Assembly (NCBI RefSeq): GCF_009917485.1
Contig: NZ_QZDT01000001.1
Coordinates: forward strand, 1-64,000
Direction of reading: 5' to 3'
DNA from: Parablautia muri
GTDB taxonomy: Bacteria; Bacillota; Clostridia; Lachnospirales; Lachnospiraceae
DNA length: 64,000 nt
Shown here: positions 20,858-29,409 of the stretch, piece by piece
Numbering within the stretch: the stretch's first letter is position 1
Layout of the letters: every line of letters starts with the position of its first letter
The notes under the pieces: generated by a model
Told to the model about the DNA's origin: nothing
What the model saw: only the letters and a program-made list of their open reading frames with translations
The model's database searches: none
Program-made: the position numbers and the translations under genes

Positions 20858-21481
20858 TTGGAATACGTTGAAATTTCAGCTAAAACAGTAAATGACGCAA
20901 TTACGGAAGCTTGTCAGAGATTTGTAGTAACAAGTGATAAATTAGATTATATTGTGGTTGAAGAAGGTTCAGCAGGTTTTCTTGGTATTGGATCTAAACC
21001 AGCTGTTATTAAAGCAAGAGCAAAATGTACTGTCCAAGATAAGGCAAAGGATTTCTTAAACGAAGTCTTTGAGGCTATGAATATGACAGTGGTAGTGGAT
21101 GTTAAATATGATGAAGTTAGTAACAATATGAGTATAGATTTGAGCGGAGACGAAATGGGTGTTTTAATAGGAAAAAGAGGACAAACTCTCGATTCACTTC
21201 AATATCTCGTATCTTTAGTAGTAAATAAGGATTCAGATGATTATATTAGAGTAAAGGTTGACACAGAGGATTATAGAAGAAGAAGAAAGGAAACTCTTGA
21301 GAACCTTGCAAAAAATATTGCTTATAAGGTAAAAAGAACAAAACGTCCTGTTTCTTTAGAACCTATGAATCCTTATGAGAGAAGGATTATTCATTCCGCG
21401 TTACAAAATGATAAATATGTAACAACACATAGTGAAGGTGAAGAACCTTTTAGAAGAGTAGTTGTAACATTAAAAAGATAG
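20858..21481 (+). CDS. jag: RNA-binding protein Jag/KhpB
   Basis: It has an N-terminal Jag-N domain (EYVEISAKTVNDAITEAC and GFLGIGSKPAVIKAR), a KH domain with GKRGQTLDSLQYL (about residues 108-120) and a C-terminal R3H domain ending RRIIHSALQND..VTTHSEGEEPFRRVV. It binds RNA and in other Firmicutes affects cell-wall synthesis and division. It starts with TTG 13 nt after yidC, with GGGGGAA upstream, so it is translated with yidC. Confidence 0.95.
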   Translation: MEYVEISAKTVNDAITEACQRFVVTSDKLDYIVVEEGSAGFLGIGSKPAVIKARAKCTVQDKAKDFLNEVFEAMNMTVVVDVKYDEVSNNMSIDLSGDEMGVLIGKRGQTLDSLQYLVSLVVNKDSDDYIRVKVDTEDYRRRRKETLENLAKNIAYKVKRTKRPVSLEPMNPYERRIIHSALQNDKYVTTHSEGEEPFRRVVVTLKR

Positions 21482-21490
21482 GTATATAAA

Positions 21491-21524
21491 AATGCTGGAG
21501 AATTGTATCCTCCGGCATTTTTTA
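21491..21524 (+). terminator. intrinsic terminator after jag
   Basis: AATGCTGGAG pairs with CTCCGGCATT (one wobble), then a run of T. It closes the rpmH-jag operon and separates it from mnmE. Confidence 0.85.
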
Positions 21525-21596
21525 TAAATAGTCAAAGGTTGAATCGCGAAGATTGGTAGTGTTTGATATAGTTAATTGGAAGTATGGGGTATGTAA

Positions 21597-22976
21597 ATGA
21601 AAACAGATACAATTGCTGCTATTGCAACTGCAATGGGTAATGCAGGTATAGGTATTATAAGGGTAAGTGGTGAAGAATCTATTGAAATAGTCGATTTAAT
21701 ATATAGAAATAATAAGAATGAGAGAAAATTAAAAAATTTTAAAAGCCATACAATTCATTATGGTTTTATTTATGATGGAAATGAAGTAGTGGACGAGGTT
21801 ATGGTTTCTATTATGAAAAAACCGAATAGTTTTACCGCAGAAGATACAGTTGAAATTAATTGCCATGGTGGAGTTGTAGTACTAAATCGTATTTTAGATA
21901 TGATTGTAAAAAATGGAGCAAGGTTAGCAGAGCCAGGAGAATTTACAAAACGTGCATTTTTAAATGGAAGAATTGATTTGTCAAGAGCAGAAGCTGTTAT
22001 GGATATTATTTCTTCTAAAAATGAAATGGCACTTAAAAATTCGATGAAACATCTTGGAGGTTCTATTTATGAAAAAATAAAGGATTTAAGAGAAGACATT
22101 ATTTATGAAATTGCTTTTATTGAATCTGCCTTGGATGATCCAGAGCATATAAGTCTTGATGGTTATGCAGATAAATTGTATATTAAAAATGAAAATTTAA
22201 TAAATGAAGTTAATAAATTATTGTTAAGCGCAGAAAATGGGAAAATTATAAAAGAAGGTATTAAAACTGTTATTGTAGGAAAGCCGAATGCGGGAAAATC
22301 TTCTTTATTAAATGTATTGGTTGGAGAAGAAAAAGCAATTGTAACAGATATTGCTGGTACAACCAGAGATATATTAGAAGAAAATATAAATATAGGCGGT
22401 ATCAGTCTTAAGATGATAGACACAGCTGGTATTCGTTTTACGGAGGATATTATTGAAAAAATAGGTGTTGAAAAAGCAAAAAAATATGTAGAGGATGCAG
22501 ATTTAATTGTTTATGTAGTTGATTCGTCTGTACCTTTAGATGAAAATGATTTTGAAATTATGAAAATGATAGAAAATAGAAAATCTATTATTTTATTTAA
22601 TAAATCAGATTTGGACGCAAGTATATCTTTTGAAGATTTAATGGATAAGATAAGAAATTCTATTATAATTAAAACTTCAACAAAAGAAAATACTGGAATA
22701 GATAATTTTGAAGCTGCTATTAAAAAATTATTTTTTAAAGGTGAAATTTTTTTAGATGATGAAGTCATGATAACAAACTTAAGACATAAAGAAGCGTTGG
22801 GAGATACACTTTTTAGTTTGAATCAAGTTAAAAAAAGTATAGAAAATAAAATGCCTGAAGATTTCTTTTCAATTGATTTGATAAGTGCCTATGCTAGTCT
22901 TGGAAAAATTATAGGAGAAGAAATAGAGGAAGATCTTGTAAACGAAATCTTTTCAAAATTTTGTATGGGTAAATAG
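21597..22976 (+). CDS. mnmE: tRNA modification GTPase MnmE
   Basis: With MnmG it installs the carboxymethylaminomethyl group at U34 of certain tRNAs. The N-terminal domain begins DTIAAIATAMGNAGIGIIRVSG. The inserted G domain has GKPNAGKSS, the DIAGTTRD switch, DTAGIR and NKSD. The protein ends in FCMGK, the conserved C-terminal CxGK motif. Length is standard (459 aa). The translation start has no strong Shine-Dalgarno. It is followed by mnmG and rsmG in the classical order. Confidence 0.97.
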   Translation: MKTDTIAAIATAMGNAGIGIIRVSGEESIEIVDLIYRNNKNERKLKNFKSHTIHYGFIYDGNEVVDEVMVSIMKKPNSFTAEDTVEINCHGGVVVLNRILDMIVKNGARLAEPGEFTKRAFLNGRIDLSRAEAVMDIISSKNEMALKNSMKHLGGSIYEKIKDLREDIIYEIAFIESALDDPEHISLDGYADKLYIKNENLINEVNKLLLSAENGKIIKEGIKTVIVGKPNAGKSSLLNVLVGEEKAIVTDIAGTTRDILEENINIGGISLKMIDTAGIRFTEDIIEKIGVEKAKKYVEDADLIVYVVDSSVPLDENDFEIMKMIENRKSIILFNKSDLDASISFEDLMDKIRNSIIIKTSTKENTGIDNFEAAIKKLFFKGEIFLDDEVMITNLRHKEALGDTLFSLNQVKKSIENKMPEDFFSIDLISAYASLGKIIGEEIEEDLVNEIFSKFCMGK

Positions 22977-22980
22977 ATTG

Positions 22981-23040
22981 AAAAATCGAAGATTTTTTGA
23001 GCAACAAATTTGTGCTTGTGTCTAAATTTGTGGGTTGCTT
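22981..23040 (+). repeat. dispersed palindromic repeat, copy 1
   Basis: Two stems: AAAAATC/GATTTTT, then ACAAATTT/AAATTTGT (23004-23011, 23024-23031) with a shared core ACAAATTTGTGCT. A related copy lies at 52395-52455. Both end 20-30 nt before a start codon. The first stem may also act as a weak terminator for mnmE. Confidence 0.55.
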
Positions 23041-23057
23041 GCAGCATGGAGGTTAGA

Positions 23058-24977
23058 ATGGAAATAAGGGAATATGTTGATGTTTGTGTGGTAGGTGCGG
23101 GACATGCAGGATGTGAAGCGGCTTTAGCTTGTGCCAGACTTGGTCTTGAAACGATAATATTTACTGTAAGTGTAGATAGTATTGCTCTTATGCCATGTAA
23201 TCCAAATATTGGAGGATCTTCTAAAGGACATCTTGTGCGTGAGTTAGATGCACTTGGCGGTGAAATGGGTAAAAACATAGATAAAACGTTTATTCAATCA
23301 AAAATGTTGAATATTTCGAAAGGTCCTGCAGTTCATTCTCTTCGTGCTCAGGCCGATAAAGCTGAGTATAGCCGTACTATGAGAAAAGTTCTTGAAAATC
23401 AGGAAAATCTTACAATTAAACAAGTTGAAGTTTGTGAATTATTATGGGAAGATATAAATGATTCGAATGAAAATACAACTAAAAAAATAATTGGTTTAAA
23501 GACCTTTACTGGCACTATATATGAATGTAAGGCAATTATTTTGTGTACAGGTACTTATTTAAAATCAAGATGTTTATGTGGAGAAGCAATAGATTATACT
23601 GGACCTAATGGTTTAAAAGCGGCAAATTATTTGTCAGATTCTTTACTATCTATGGGAATAGAATTGCGTAGGTTTAAAACAGGGACTCCGGCAAGAATGG
23701 ATAAAAGAAGTATTGATTTTTTTAAAATGGAAGAACAATTTGGAGATGAGAGAGTCATTCCATTTTCTTTTTCTACTAATTCGGAAGATGTACAGATTGA
23801 TCAGGTATCATGTTATCTTACATATACAAATGAAAAGACACATGAAATTATAAGAAATAATCTTGATCGTTCTCCTCTATATGCCGGAATTATAGAAGGT
23901 ACAGGACCAAGATATTGTCCTTCTATTGAGGATAAGGTAGTAAAATTTGCTGATAAGGAAAGACATCAAGTATTTATAGAGCCGGAGGGTCTACACACTA
24001 ATGAAATGTATGTTGGAGGTATGTCTTCTTCTTTACCGGAAGATGTGCAGATTGCTATGTATCGTACTGTTCCTGGTCTGGAAAATTGTAAAATAGTGAG
24101 AAATGCATATGCAATAGAGTATGATTGTATTAATCCAAAGCAGTTGTATCCTACTTTAAGATTTAAAGATGTGAAAGGTCTTTATAGTGGTGGACAGTTA
24201 AATGGAAGCAGCGGTTATGAAGAAGCAGCAGTTCAGGGATTAATAGCCGGAATAAATGCTGCACAGTTTATATTAGGAAAGGAAGAATTAGTAATTGATA
24301 GATCGGAAGCATATATAGGAGTATTAATTGACGATTTGGTTACAAAGGATAATTTCGAACCATATAGAATGATGACTTCCCGTGCAGAATATAGGCTTTT
24401 ACTTAGACAGGATAATGCAGATTTAAGATTGCGTGAAAAAGGATTCAAAGTTGGGTTAATAACAGAAGACCAATATAATGATGTCACTCATAAAAAACAA
24501 TTAATAAAAAATGAGATAAATCGTCTTAAAAATATAAAGATTGGTGCATCAGCAAAAAATCAAAAATTTTTAGAAAAGTATGGAAGTTCAACTTTAAAAA
24601 CAGGAGTAAATCTTGCTGAATTATTATGTAGACCGGAACTTACTTATAATCTTTTAGAAGAAATTGATCCTGAGAGAAAAGAACTTCCAAAAGATGTAAT
24701 TGAGCAAGTAGAAATAGAAATAAAGTATGAAGGGTATATCGAAAGACAGCTTCGACAGGTCGAACAGTTTAAAAAAATGGAAAATAAAAAAATACCTGTT
24801 GATTTAAATTATGATAATGTACCAAGCCTACGTTTAGAGGCAAGACAAAAACTGAAAGCTTTTCATCCGATATCTGTAGGACAGGCATCAAGAATTTCCG
24901 GTGTATCTCCTGCCGATATTTCTGTACTTTTGGTTTATTTAGAACAATATAAAGTATCAAATATAAAAGTTATTTAA
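23058..24977 (+). CDS. mnmG: tRNA modification FAD enzyme MnmG
   Basis: The FAD- and folate-dependent partner of MnmE in U34 wobble modification. The dinucleotide-binding motif is [19 protein letters not shown] at the N-terminus, followed by [21 protein letters not shown]. Other landmarks are [11 protein letters not shown] and the C-terminal [15 protein letters not shown] region. The start at 23058 is set by GGAGG 6 nt upstream; a longer frame reaches back into the upstream repeat without a site. 639 aa, normal length. Confidence 0.97.
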   Translation: MEIREYVDVCVVGAGHAGCEAALACARLGLETIIFTVSVDSIALMPCNPNIGGSSKGHLVRELDALGGEMGKNIDKTFIQSKMLNISKGPAVHSLRAQADKAEYSRTMRKVLENQENLTIKQVEVCELLWEDINDSNENTTKKIIGLKTFTGTIYECKAIILCTGTYLKSRCLCGEAIDYTGPNGLKAANYLSDSLLSMGIELRRFKTGTPARMDKRSIDFFKMEEQFGDERVIPFSFSTNSEDVQIDQVSCYLTYTNEKTHEIIRNNLDRSPLYAGIIEGTGPRYCPSIEDKVVKFADKERHQVFIEPEGLHTNEMYVGGMSSSLPEDVQIAMYRTVPGLENCKIVRNAYAIEYDCINPKQLYPTLRFKDVKGLYSGGQLNGSSGYEEAAVQGLIAGINAAQFILGKEELVIDRSEAYIGVLIDDLVTKDNFEPYRMMTSRAEYRLLLRQDNADLRLREKGFKVGLITEDQYNDVTHKKQLIKNEINRLKNIKIGASAKNQKFLEKYGSSTLKTGVNLAELLCRPELTYNLLEEIDPERKELPKDVIEQVEIEIKYEGYIERQLRQVEQFKKMENKKIPVDLNYDNVPSLRLEARQKLKAFHPISVGQASRISGVSPADISVLLVYLEQYKVSNIKVI

Positions 24978-25003
24978 AAATAGTAGATTTATGGAGAAAT
25001 ATA

Positions 25004-25747
25004 GTGTGTGAAAATATCAATGATTTACTTATACATAATTTTGAAAAAGATTTAGAAGAATTTAATATTACTTTAAATGAACGTCAGACAGAACAATTTA
25101 TTCAATATTATGAATTATTATTAGAATGGAATTCTTTTATGAATCTTACTGCGATTACACAATTTGAAGATGTTTTAAAAAGACATTTTTTAGACAGTGT
25201 TTCAATCATTAAGGCAATTCCGGATTTATATAATTCTTCTAAAAAATTAATAGACATTGGGACAGGAGCAGGATTTCCTGGAATACCAATAAAAATAGTA
25301 TTTCCTGGTTTAAAAATTACGCTTCTAGATTCTCTAAATAAAAGAGTTAAATTTTTGAATAAAGTAATAAGTGATTTAAAGCTTGAAAATATTAATGCTA
25401 TTCATGGAAGAGCTGAAGATTGCGCCAGATTAAATGAATTGAGGGAGTCCTTTGATTTATGTGTGTCTAGAGCAGTTTCAAATTTATCTACTCTATCGGA
25501 ATACTGTTTACCATTTGTTAAAAAAAATGGTTATTTTATTTCTTATAAATCTGAAAAAGTAATAAAAGAATATGAAAATGCTCAGAAAGCAATAGGAATA
25601 CTCGGAGGAAAATGTGAGACAAAAATTGAATTTGAATTGCCAAATTCAGATATATATCGAAATCTTTTAATAATAAAAAAAGAAAAAAATACTCCAAATA
25701 AATATCCGAGAAATGCTGGGTTACCTATAAAAAAACCTATATTCTGA
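25004..25747 (+). CDS. rsmG: 16S rRNA (guanine527-N7)-methyltransferase
   Basis: A SAM-dependent methyltransferase of 16S rRNA, loss of which gives low-level streptomycin resistance in other bacteria. The SAM-binding motif is LIDIGTGAGFPGIPIKI. ERHFLDSVS-like KRHFLDSVSI and the SRAV segment (CVSRAVSNLSTLSEYCLPFVK) are family hallmarks. It starts with GTG, preceded by ATGGAG. It follows mnmG by 26 nt. The C-terminus ends with a proline-rich KYPRNAGLPIKKPIF, typical of the Firmicutes form. Confidence 0.96.
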   Translation: MCENINDLLIHNFEKDLEEFNITLNERQTEQFIQYYELLLEWNSFMNLTAITQFEDVLKRHFLDSVSIIKAIPDLYNSSKKLIDIGTGAGFPGIPIKIVFPGLKITLLDSLNKRVKFLNKVISDLKLENINAIHGRAEDCARLNELRESFDLCVSRAVSNLSTLSEYCLPFVKKNGYFISYKSEKVIKEYENAQKAIGILGGKCETKIEFELPNSDIYRNLLIIKKEKNTPNKYPRNAGLPIKKPIF

Positions 25748-25790
25748 AAAAAAATTAATTGCTATATGACATAATGAAAAGGAGACAGAA

Positions 25791-26432
25791 ATGATAAAAG
25801 CAATGATTGTAGATGATCATATAATGGTAAGACAAAGTATTAAATATTTATTAGAAATGGACGGTAGTATTGAAGTAATTGATGAAGCAAATGATGGAAT
25901 TGATTGTATTAATAAATTAAAATATGTAAGCCCTGATATTTTGTTATTAGATATTAACATGCCAAATATGAATGGAATTGATGTTTTAAAAATAATAAAA
26001 AATGAAAAAAAACCGATTAAAATTTTATTATTGACTGCTTATGAGGAAACTGAACTTCTTTTAAAAGCGTTTGATATAGGAACAGATGGATATATATTAA
26101 AAAAATCAAGCGTTGAAAATTTAAAAAAAGCTATTACTGAAATCATGGATGGAAACACTTACATACAGCCTAGTTTATTATCAATTTTAAATGATAAATT
26201 AATAGATAGAAATTTAGATAAAATTAGAATCAAATCTTTAACAAAAAGAGAAATAGAAATACTCACACATGTAGCCAAAGGAATGTTTAATAGAGAAATA
26301 GCTATAAATTTAAATATTAGCGAAAGAACAGTTAAAAATCATCTTTCAAATATTTTTAAGAAGATAGAAGTATCTGATAGAACACAGGCTGCTGTTTTTG
26401 CGATTAAAAACAATATTATAAAAATTTTCTAA
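25791..26432 (+). CDS. orphan NarL/LuxR-type response regulator
   Basis: A receiver domain (residues about 3-118) with acidic pocket DDH, phosphorylatable D54 in LLLDINMPNMNG, T/A switch LLTAYEE and conserved K in ILKKSS is followed by a LuxR helix-turn-helix (LTKREIEILTHVAKGMFNRE..LNISERTVKNHLSNIFKKI). It is therefore a phosphorylation-controlled transcription factor. No histidine kinase is adjacent. It sits between rsmG and the parS/parAB locus, which is not a standard place. AAAGGAG lies upstream. Targets are unknown. Confidence 0.9.
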   Translation: MIKAMIVDDHIMVRQSIKYLLEMDGSIEVIDEANDGIDCINKLKYVSPDILLLDINMPNMNGIDVLKIIKNEKKPIKILLLTAYEETELLLKAFDIGTDGYILKKSSVENLKKAITEIMDGNTYIQPSLLSILNDKLIDRNLDKIRIKSLTKREIEILTHVAKGMFNREIAINLNISERTVKNHLSNIFKKIEVSDRTQAAVFAIKNNIIKIF

Positions 26433-26435
26433 AAA

Positions 26436-26451
26436 TGTTTCACGTGAAACA
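26436..26451. promoter_or_regulatory. parS: parS site 1
   Basis: TGTTTCACGTGAAACA, a perfect match to the ParB-binding parS consensus, about 550 nt upstream of parA. ParB loads here to organise origin segregation. Confidence 0.93.
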
Positions 26452-26484
26452 TTATCTTAATTTTAAAATACTAACACAAGATAA

Positions 26485-26500
26485 TGTTTCACGTGAAACA
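26485..26500. promoter_or_regulatory. parS: parS site 2
   Basis: A second perfect TGTTTCACGTGAAACA, 49 nt from the first. Two degenerate relatives follow: ATTTCGTGAAACA (26524-26536) and the half-site GTGAAACA (26572-26579). Confidence 0.93.
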
Positions 26501-26501
26501 T

Positions 26502-27000
26502 ATAACCCCAAAATCTAGTAAACATTTCGTGAAACATCCCACAATATTCCAAAAATACGCTGTGAAACATTAATATATATAAAATTTATGAGTTTAGTAT
26601 ATACATATACAAGATATTGTGGTTTTCTGTAATTCATATACATATTAAAAACTATTAATTTATGTACTACTATATTTTTATTTCAACAAACAATAAGCCA
26701 AGTAGACGTGTTTATAAAGATACGAGGCATCTCATAGATATTTAACGAATGCTGATGGTCAATACCACGCTGCCTTGCGGCCTATGCTTTGCAGAGCTGT
26801 AAGCTTGATATCCATTGCTTAAAGCGGGATTGTTGGCTAAATAAGAAAAAAGTAATGTATATATAATTTTTAAGTATATTTTTCTCCGCCACTTTTATGA
26901 AAAAATTTATGGAATATCAATTTAAGAAGTGATATAATCATTTACGAGACTTCGAGACAAAATCAATATAAAAATTATTGAAAATGTGAAAGGATAAAAT
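26502..27000. other. long intergenic region between parS sites and parA
   Basis: About 500 nt without a gene. It first holds the degenerate parS halves, then AT-rich DNA. A distinctly GC-richer island follows (about 26700-26840, including CCTTGCGG at 26773-26780). A candidate -10 TATAAT lies about 70 nt before parA. The island has no ORF and no RNA family I recognise; it could hold a small RNA or a degraded repeat. Confidence 0.5.
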
Positions 27001-27768
27001 ATGGGAAAAGTTATTGCTATTGCAAATCAAAAGGGAGGAGTAGGAAAAACTACTACTTCAATTAATTTATCAGCTGCATTAGCAGCAAGAGAAAAAAAAG
27101 TATTAGTAATAGATACAGACCCACAGGGAAACACAACCAGTGGATTTGGGGTAGAAAAAAATGAATTAGAAAACACAATTTATGAATTGATGTTAGGAGA
27201 ATGTTCTATTAAAGAATGTATTTTAAATGATGTAATCCCTGGAATTTCTATCATTCCTTCAAATGTAAATCTTGCAGCAGCAGAAATAGAGCTGATAGGA
27301 GTAGACCGTAAGGAATTTATTCTAAAACGTGAAATTGAATGGATAAAAGAAAGTTATGATTACATCATGATAGATTGCCCTCCATCTTTAAATATGTTGA
27401 CAATCAATTCTATGACCACTGCCGATTCCGTATTGGTTCCTATACAATGTGAATATTATGCTCTGGAAGGTTTAAGTCAATTGATACATACAATTAATCT
27501 GGTAAAAGAACGTTTGAATCCGGATTTAGATATCGAGGGCGTAGTATTTACTATGTATGATTCAAGAACAAATTTATCTATGCAGGTGGTTGAAAATGTA
27601 AAAGATAATTTGAATCAAAAAATATTTAATACGGTAATTCCAAGGAATATAAGACTTGCTGAAGCGCCCAGTTATGGTAAGCCAATTAATTTATATGATG
27701 TAAAATCAGCAGGTGCAGAAGCTTATTTATCATTAGCGGATGAAATTATTCAAGGAAAGGAAGATTGA
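27001..27768 (+). CDS. parA: chromosome partitioning ATPase ParA/Soj
   Basis: A deviant Walker-A ATPase (KGGVGKTTTSINLSAALA) with Walker A' (VLVIDTDPQGNTTSGFG) and YIMIDCPPSL. It moves ParB-bound origins and, in Bacillus, controls DnaA. Length 255 aa is typical of chromosomal ParA without an N-terminal HTH. AAAGGA precedes the start. parB follows with a 2-nt gap. Confidence 0.96.
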   Translation: MGKVIAIANQKGGVGKTTTSINLSAALAAREKKVLVIDTDPQGNTTSGFGVEKNELENTIYELMLGECSIKECILNDVIPGISIIPSNVNLAAAEIELIGVDRKEFILKREIEWIKESYDYIMIDCPPSLNMLTINSMTTADSVLVPIQCEYYALEGLSQLIHTINLVKERLNPDLDIEGVVFTMYDSRTNLSMQVVENVKDNLNQKIFNTVIPRNIRLAEAPSYGKPINLYDVKSAGAEAYLSLADEIIQGKED

Positions 27769-27770
27769 TT

Positions 27771-28670
27771 ATGGCGGTAAGGGGATTGGGCAAAGGGTTA
27801 GATGCATTAATTCCAAGTGGAGTTGGTGAAAAACCAGCTAAGTATGAAACAAAATCAGATCATAATAAATCAGAAGAAAATAATAATGGTGAAACAATCG
27901 TTAAGATTACAATGGTTGAACCAAACAGAGACCAGCCAAGAAAAAATTTTGATGAAGATTCATTAGAAGAATTAGCTGAATCTATTAAGCAGTTTGGATT
28001 ATTACAGCCGATTATTGTTCAGGATAGAAAAAATCATTATGAAATTATTGCAGGTGAAAGAAGATGGAGAGCTGCAAAAAAAGCAGGTTTGAAAGAGGTC
28101 CCTGTTATCATTAAAAATCTGAGTGACCAGGAAATAGTTGAGATATCTTTGATAGAAAATATTCAGAGAGAAAATTTAAATCCAATTGAAGAAGCTCAGG
28201 CATATAAACGTCTTTTGACAGAATTTAATTTAAAGCAGGATGAAGTAGCTGAAAGAGTAGCTAAAAGCCGTACCGCAGTTACCAATTCTATGAGATTGCT
28301 TAAGTTATGCAATAATGTTCAGCAAATGATTATTGATGATATGATCTCAACTGGACATGCAAGAGCGTTGATTACAATAGATGATCCTGAGCAACAATAT
28401 GCCATTGCACAACAAATTTTTGATGAAAAGCTCAGTGTACGTGATGTGGAAAAACTGGTAAAAAATTTAAATAAACCTGTAAAACCTAAAAAAGCTGTTT
28501 TAACGGATGATAGTCTTGAGGCAGTTTACCAGGATATAGAAGAAAATCTGAAGCAAAAACTAAGTACAAAGGTAACTATATCATCAAAAGGAAACGGAGC
28601 AGGAAAGATTGAAATAGAATTTTATAGTCATGATGATTTAGAAAAACTTATGGATTTACTTTCAAAATAA
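27771..28670 (+). CDS. parB: chromosome partitioning protein ParB/Spo0J
   Basis: A parS-binding CTP-dependent clamp. The N-terminal ParB/Srx domain has QPRKNFDE and the nucleotide-binding GERRWRAAKKAGL. ENIQRENLNPIEEAQAY and the HTH (KQDEVAERVAKSRTAVTNSMRLL) follow. A C-terminal dimerisation domain ends the protein. The N-terminus RGLGKGLDALIP is the ParA-stimulating peptide. Start at ATG 27771; GGAAG lies in the end of parA. Confidence 0.96.
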   Translation: MAVRGLGKGLDALIPSGVGEKPAKYETKSDHNKSEENNNGETIVKITMVEPNRDQPRKNFDEDSLEELAESIKQFGLLQPIIVQDRKNHYEIIAGERRWRAAKKAGLKEVPVIIKNLSDQEIVEISLIENIQRENLNPIEEAQAYKRLLTEFNLKQDEVAERVAKSRTAVTNSMRLLKLCNNVQQMIIDDMISTGHARALITIDDPEQQYAIAQQIFDEKLSVRDVEKLVKNLNKPVKPKKAVLTDDSLEAVYQDIEENLKQKLSTKVTISSKGNGAGKIEIEFYSHDDLEKLMDLLSK

Positions 28671-28750
28671 TCTAAAAGATACAAGACAGATAAAATCAAC
28701 AAGTTTATGTCAATATTAGATTTTTAATATTGACAGTAAAGGAGATTGAA

Positions 28751-29263
28751 ATGAATAACTATTTTTTTACAAGTATCGGATTAGAATATATTGATATTGG
28801 TATTATATTAACAGCATTGGCAGGTATCATATTAATTCTTCTTATTTTGAATATTGTGAATATGTGTTTAATAGCAAAATTAAGAAAGAAATATAAAAAA
28901 TTTATGCAAGGGAAAAATGCTAATAGTCTAGAAAATGAGATTACAGCATTGTTTGAAGATAATAAATTTATTAAAAGTTCTATTGAAAAAAATAAAACTG
29001 ATATTAAAACACTATATCATAAGTTTGAATCATCTTTCCAAAAGATAGGTATAATAAAATATGATGCTTTTAGTCAAATAGGAGGAAAATTAAGTTTTTG
29101 TCTTGCACTACTAGATGAAAATAATAATGGTTTTATTTTGAATACGGTTCATAGCACGGATGGATGTTATTCTTATACAAAAGAAATTAAAAATGGAGAA
29201 TGTAATATTTCTTTAAGTAAAGAAGAAGTGGAAACTTTGCATATAGCAATGGGTATAAATTAA
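28751..29263 (+). CDS. DUF4446 family membrane-anchored protein
   Basis: One N-terminal transmembrane segment (about residues 15-42) is followed by a short coiled coil and the DUF4446 core: IKYDAFSQIGGKLSFCLALLD, then a strand pair with HSTDGCYSYTKEI and LSKEEVETLHIAM. The function of this family is unknown; it is often found just downstream of parB in Clostridia, as here. The ATG at 28751 has AAAGGAG with good spacing. Confidence 0.85.
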   Translation: MNNYFFTSIGLEYIDIGIILTALAGIILILLILNIVNMCLIAKLRKKYKKFMQGKNANSLENEITALFEDNKFIKSSIEKNKTDIKTLYHKFESSFQKIGIIKYDAFSQIGGKLSFCLALLDENNNGFILNTVHSTDGCYSYTKEIKNGECNISLSKEEVETLHIAMGIN

Positions 29264-29309
29264 AATTTCTATTTTTTGTTTAGAATTATATTTTCCAATA
29301 AAAAAGTGC

Positions 29310-29338
29310 TTGCATAAATTATATGTACATACTAATAT
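29310..29338 (+). promoter_or_regulatory. candidate serS promoter
   Basis: TTGCAT, 17 nt, TAATAT, about 70 nt before the serS start. No T-box leader hallmarks are visible in this short region, unlike many Firmicutes aminoacyl-tRNA synthetase genes. Confidence 0.45.
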
Positions 29339-29409
29339 TACAATATTAAATAGAAAGCAATAAATTTGTATTAATAAGAAGTTTTCAAACAAATTGTGGA
29401 GGATTAAAT

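Larger units (their letters stand above)
26435..26501. repeat. 24-bp inverted repeat containing both parS sites
   Basis: The segment 26435-26458 is the exact reverse complement of 26478-26501, and each arm is itself centred on a parS palindrome. It begins 2 nt after the response-regulator stop, so it may also fold as a transcription terminator in RNA. Confidence 0.75.

Noticed and set aside
29264-29409. possible T-box leader before serS
   Set aside because: The region is only 146 nt and lacks the T-box consensus and terminator; only a promoter-like pair was found.
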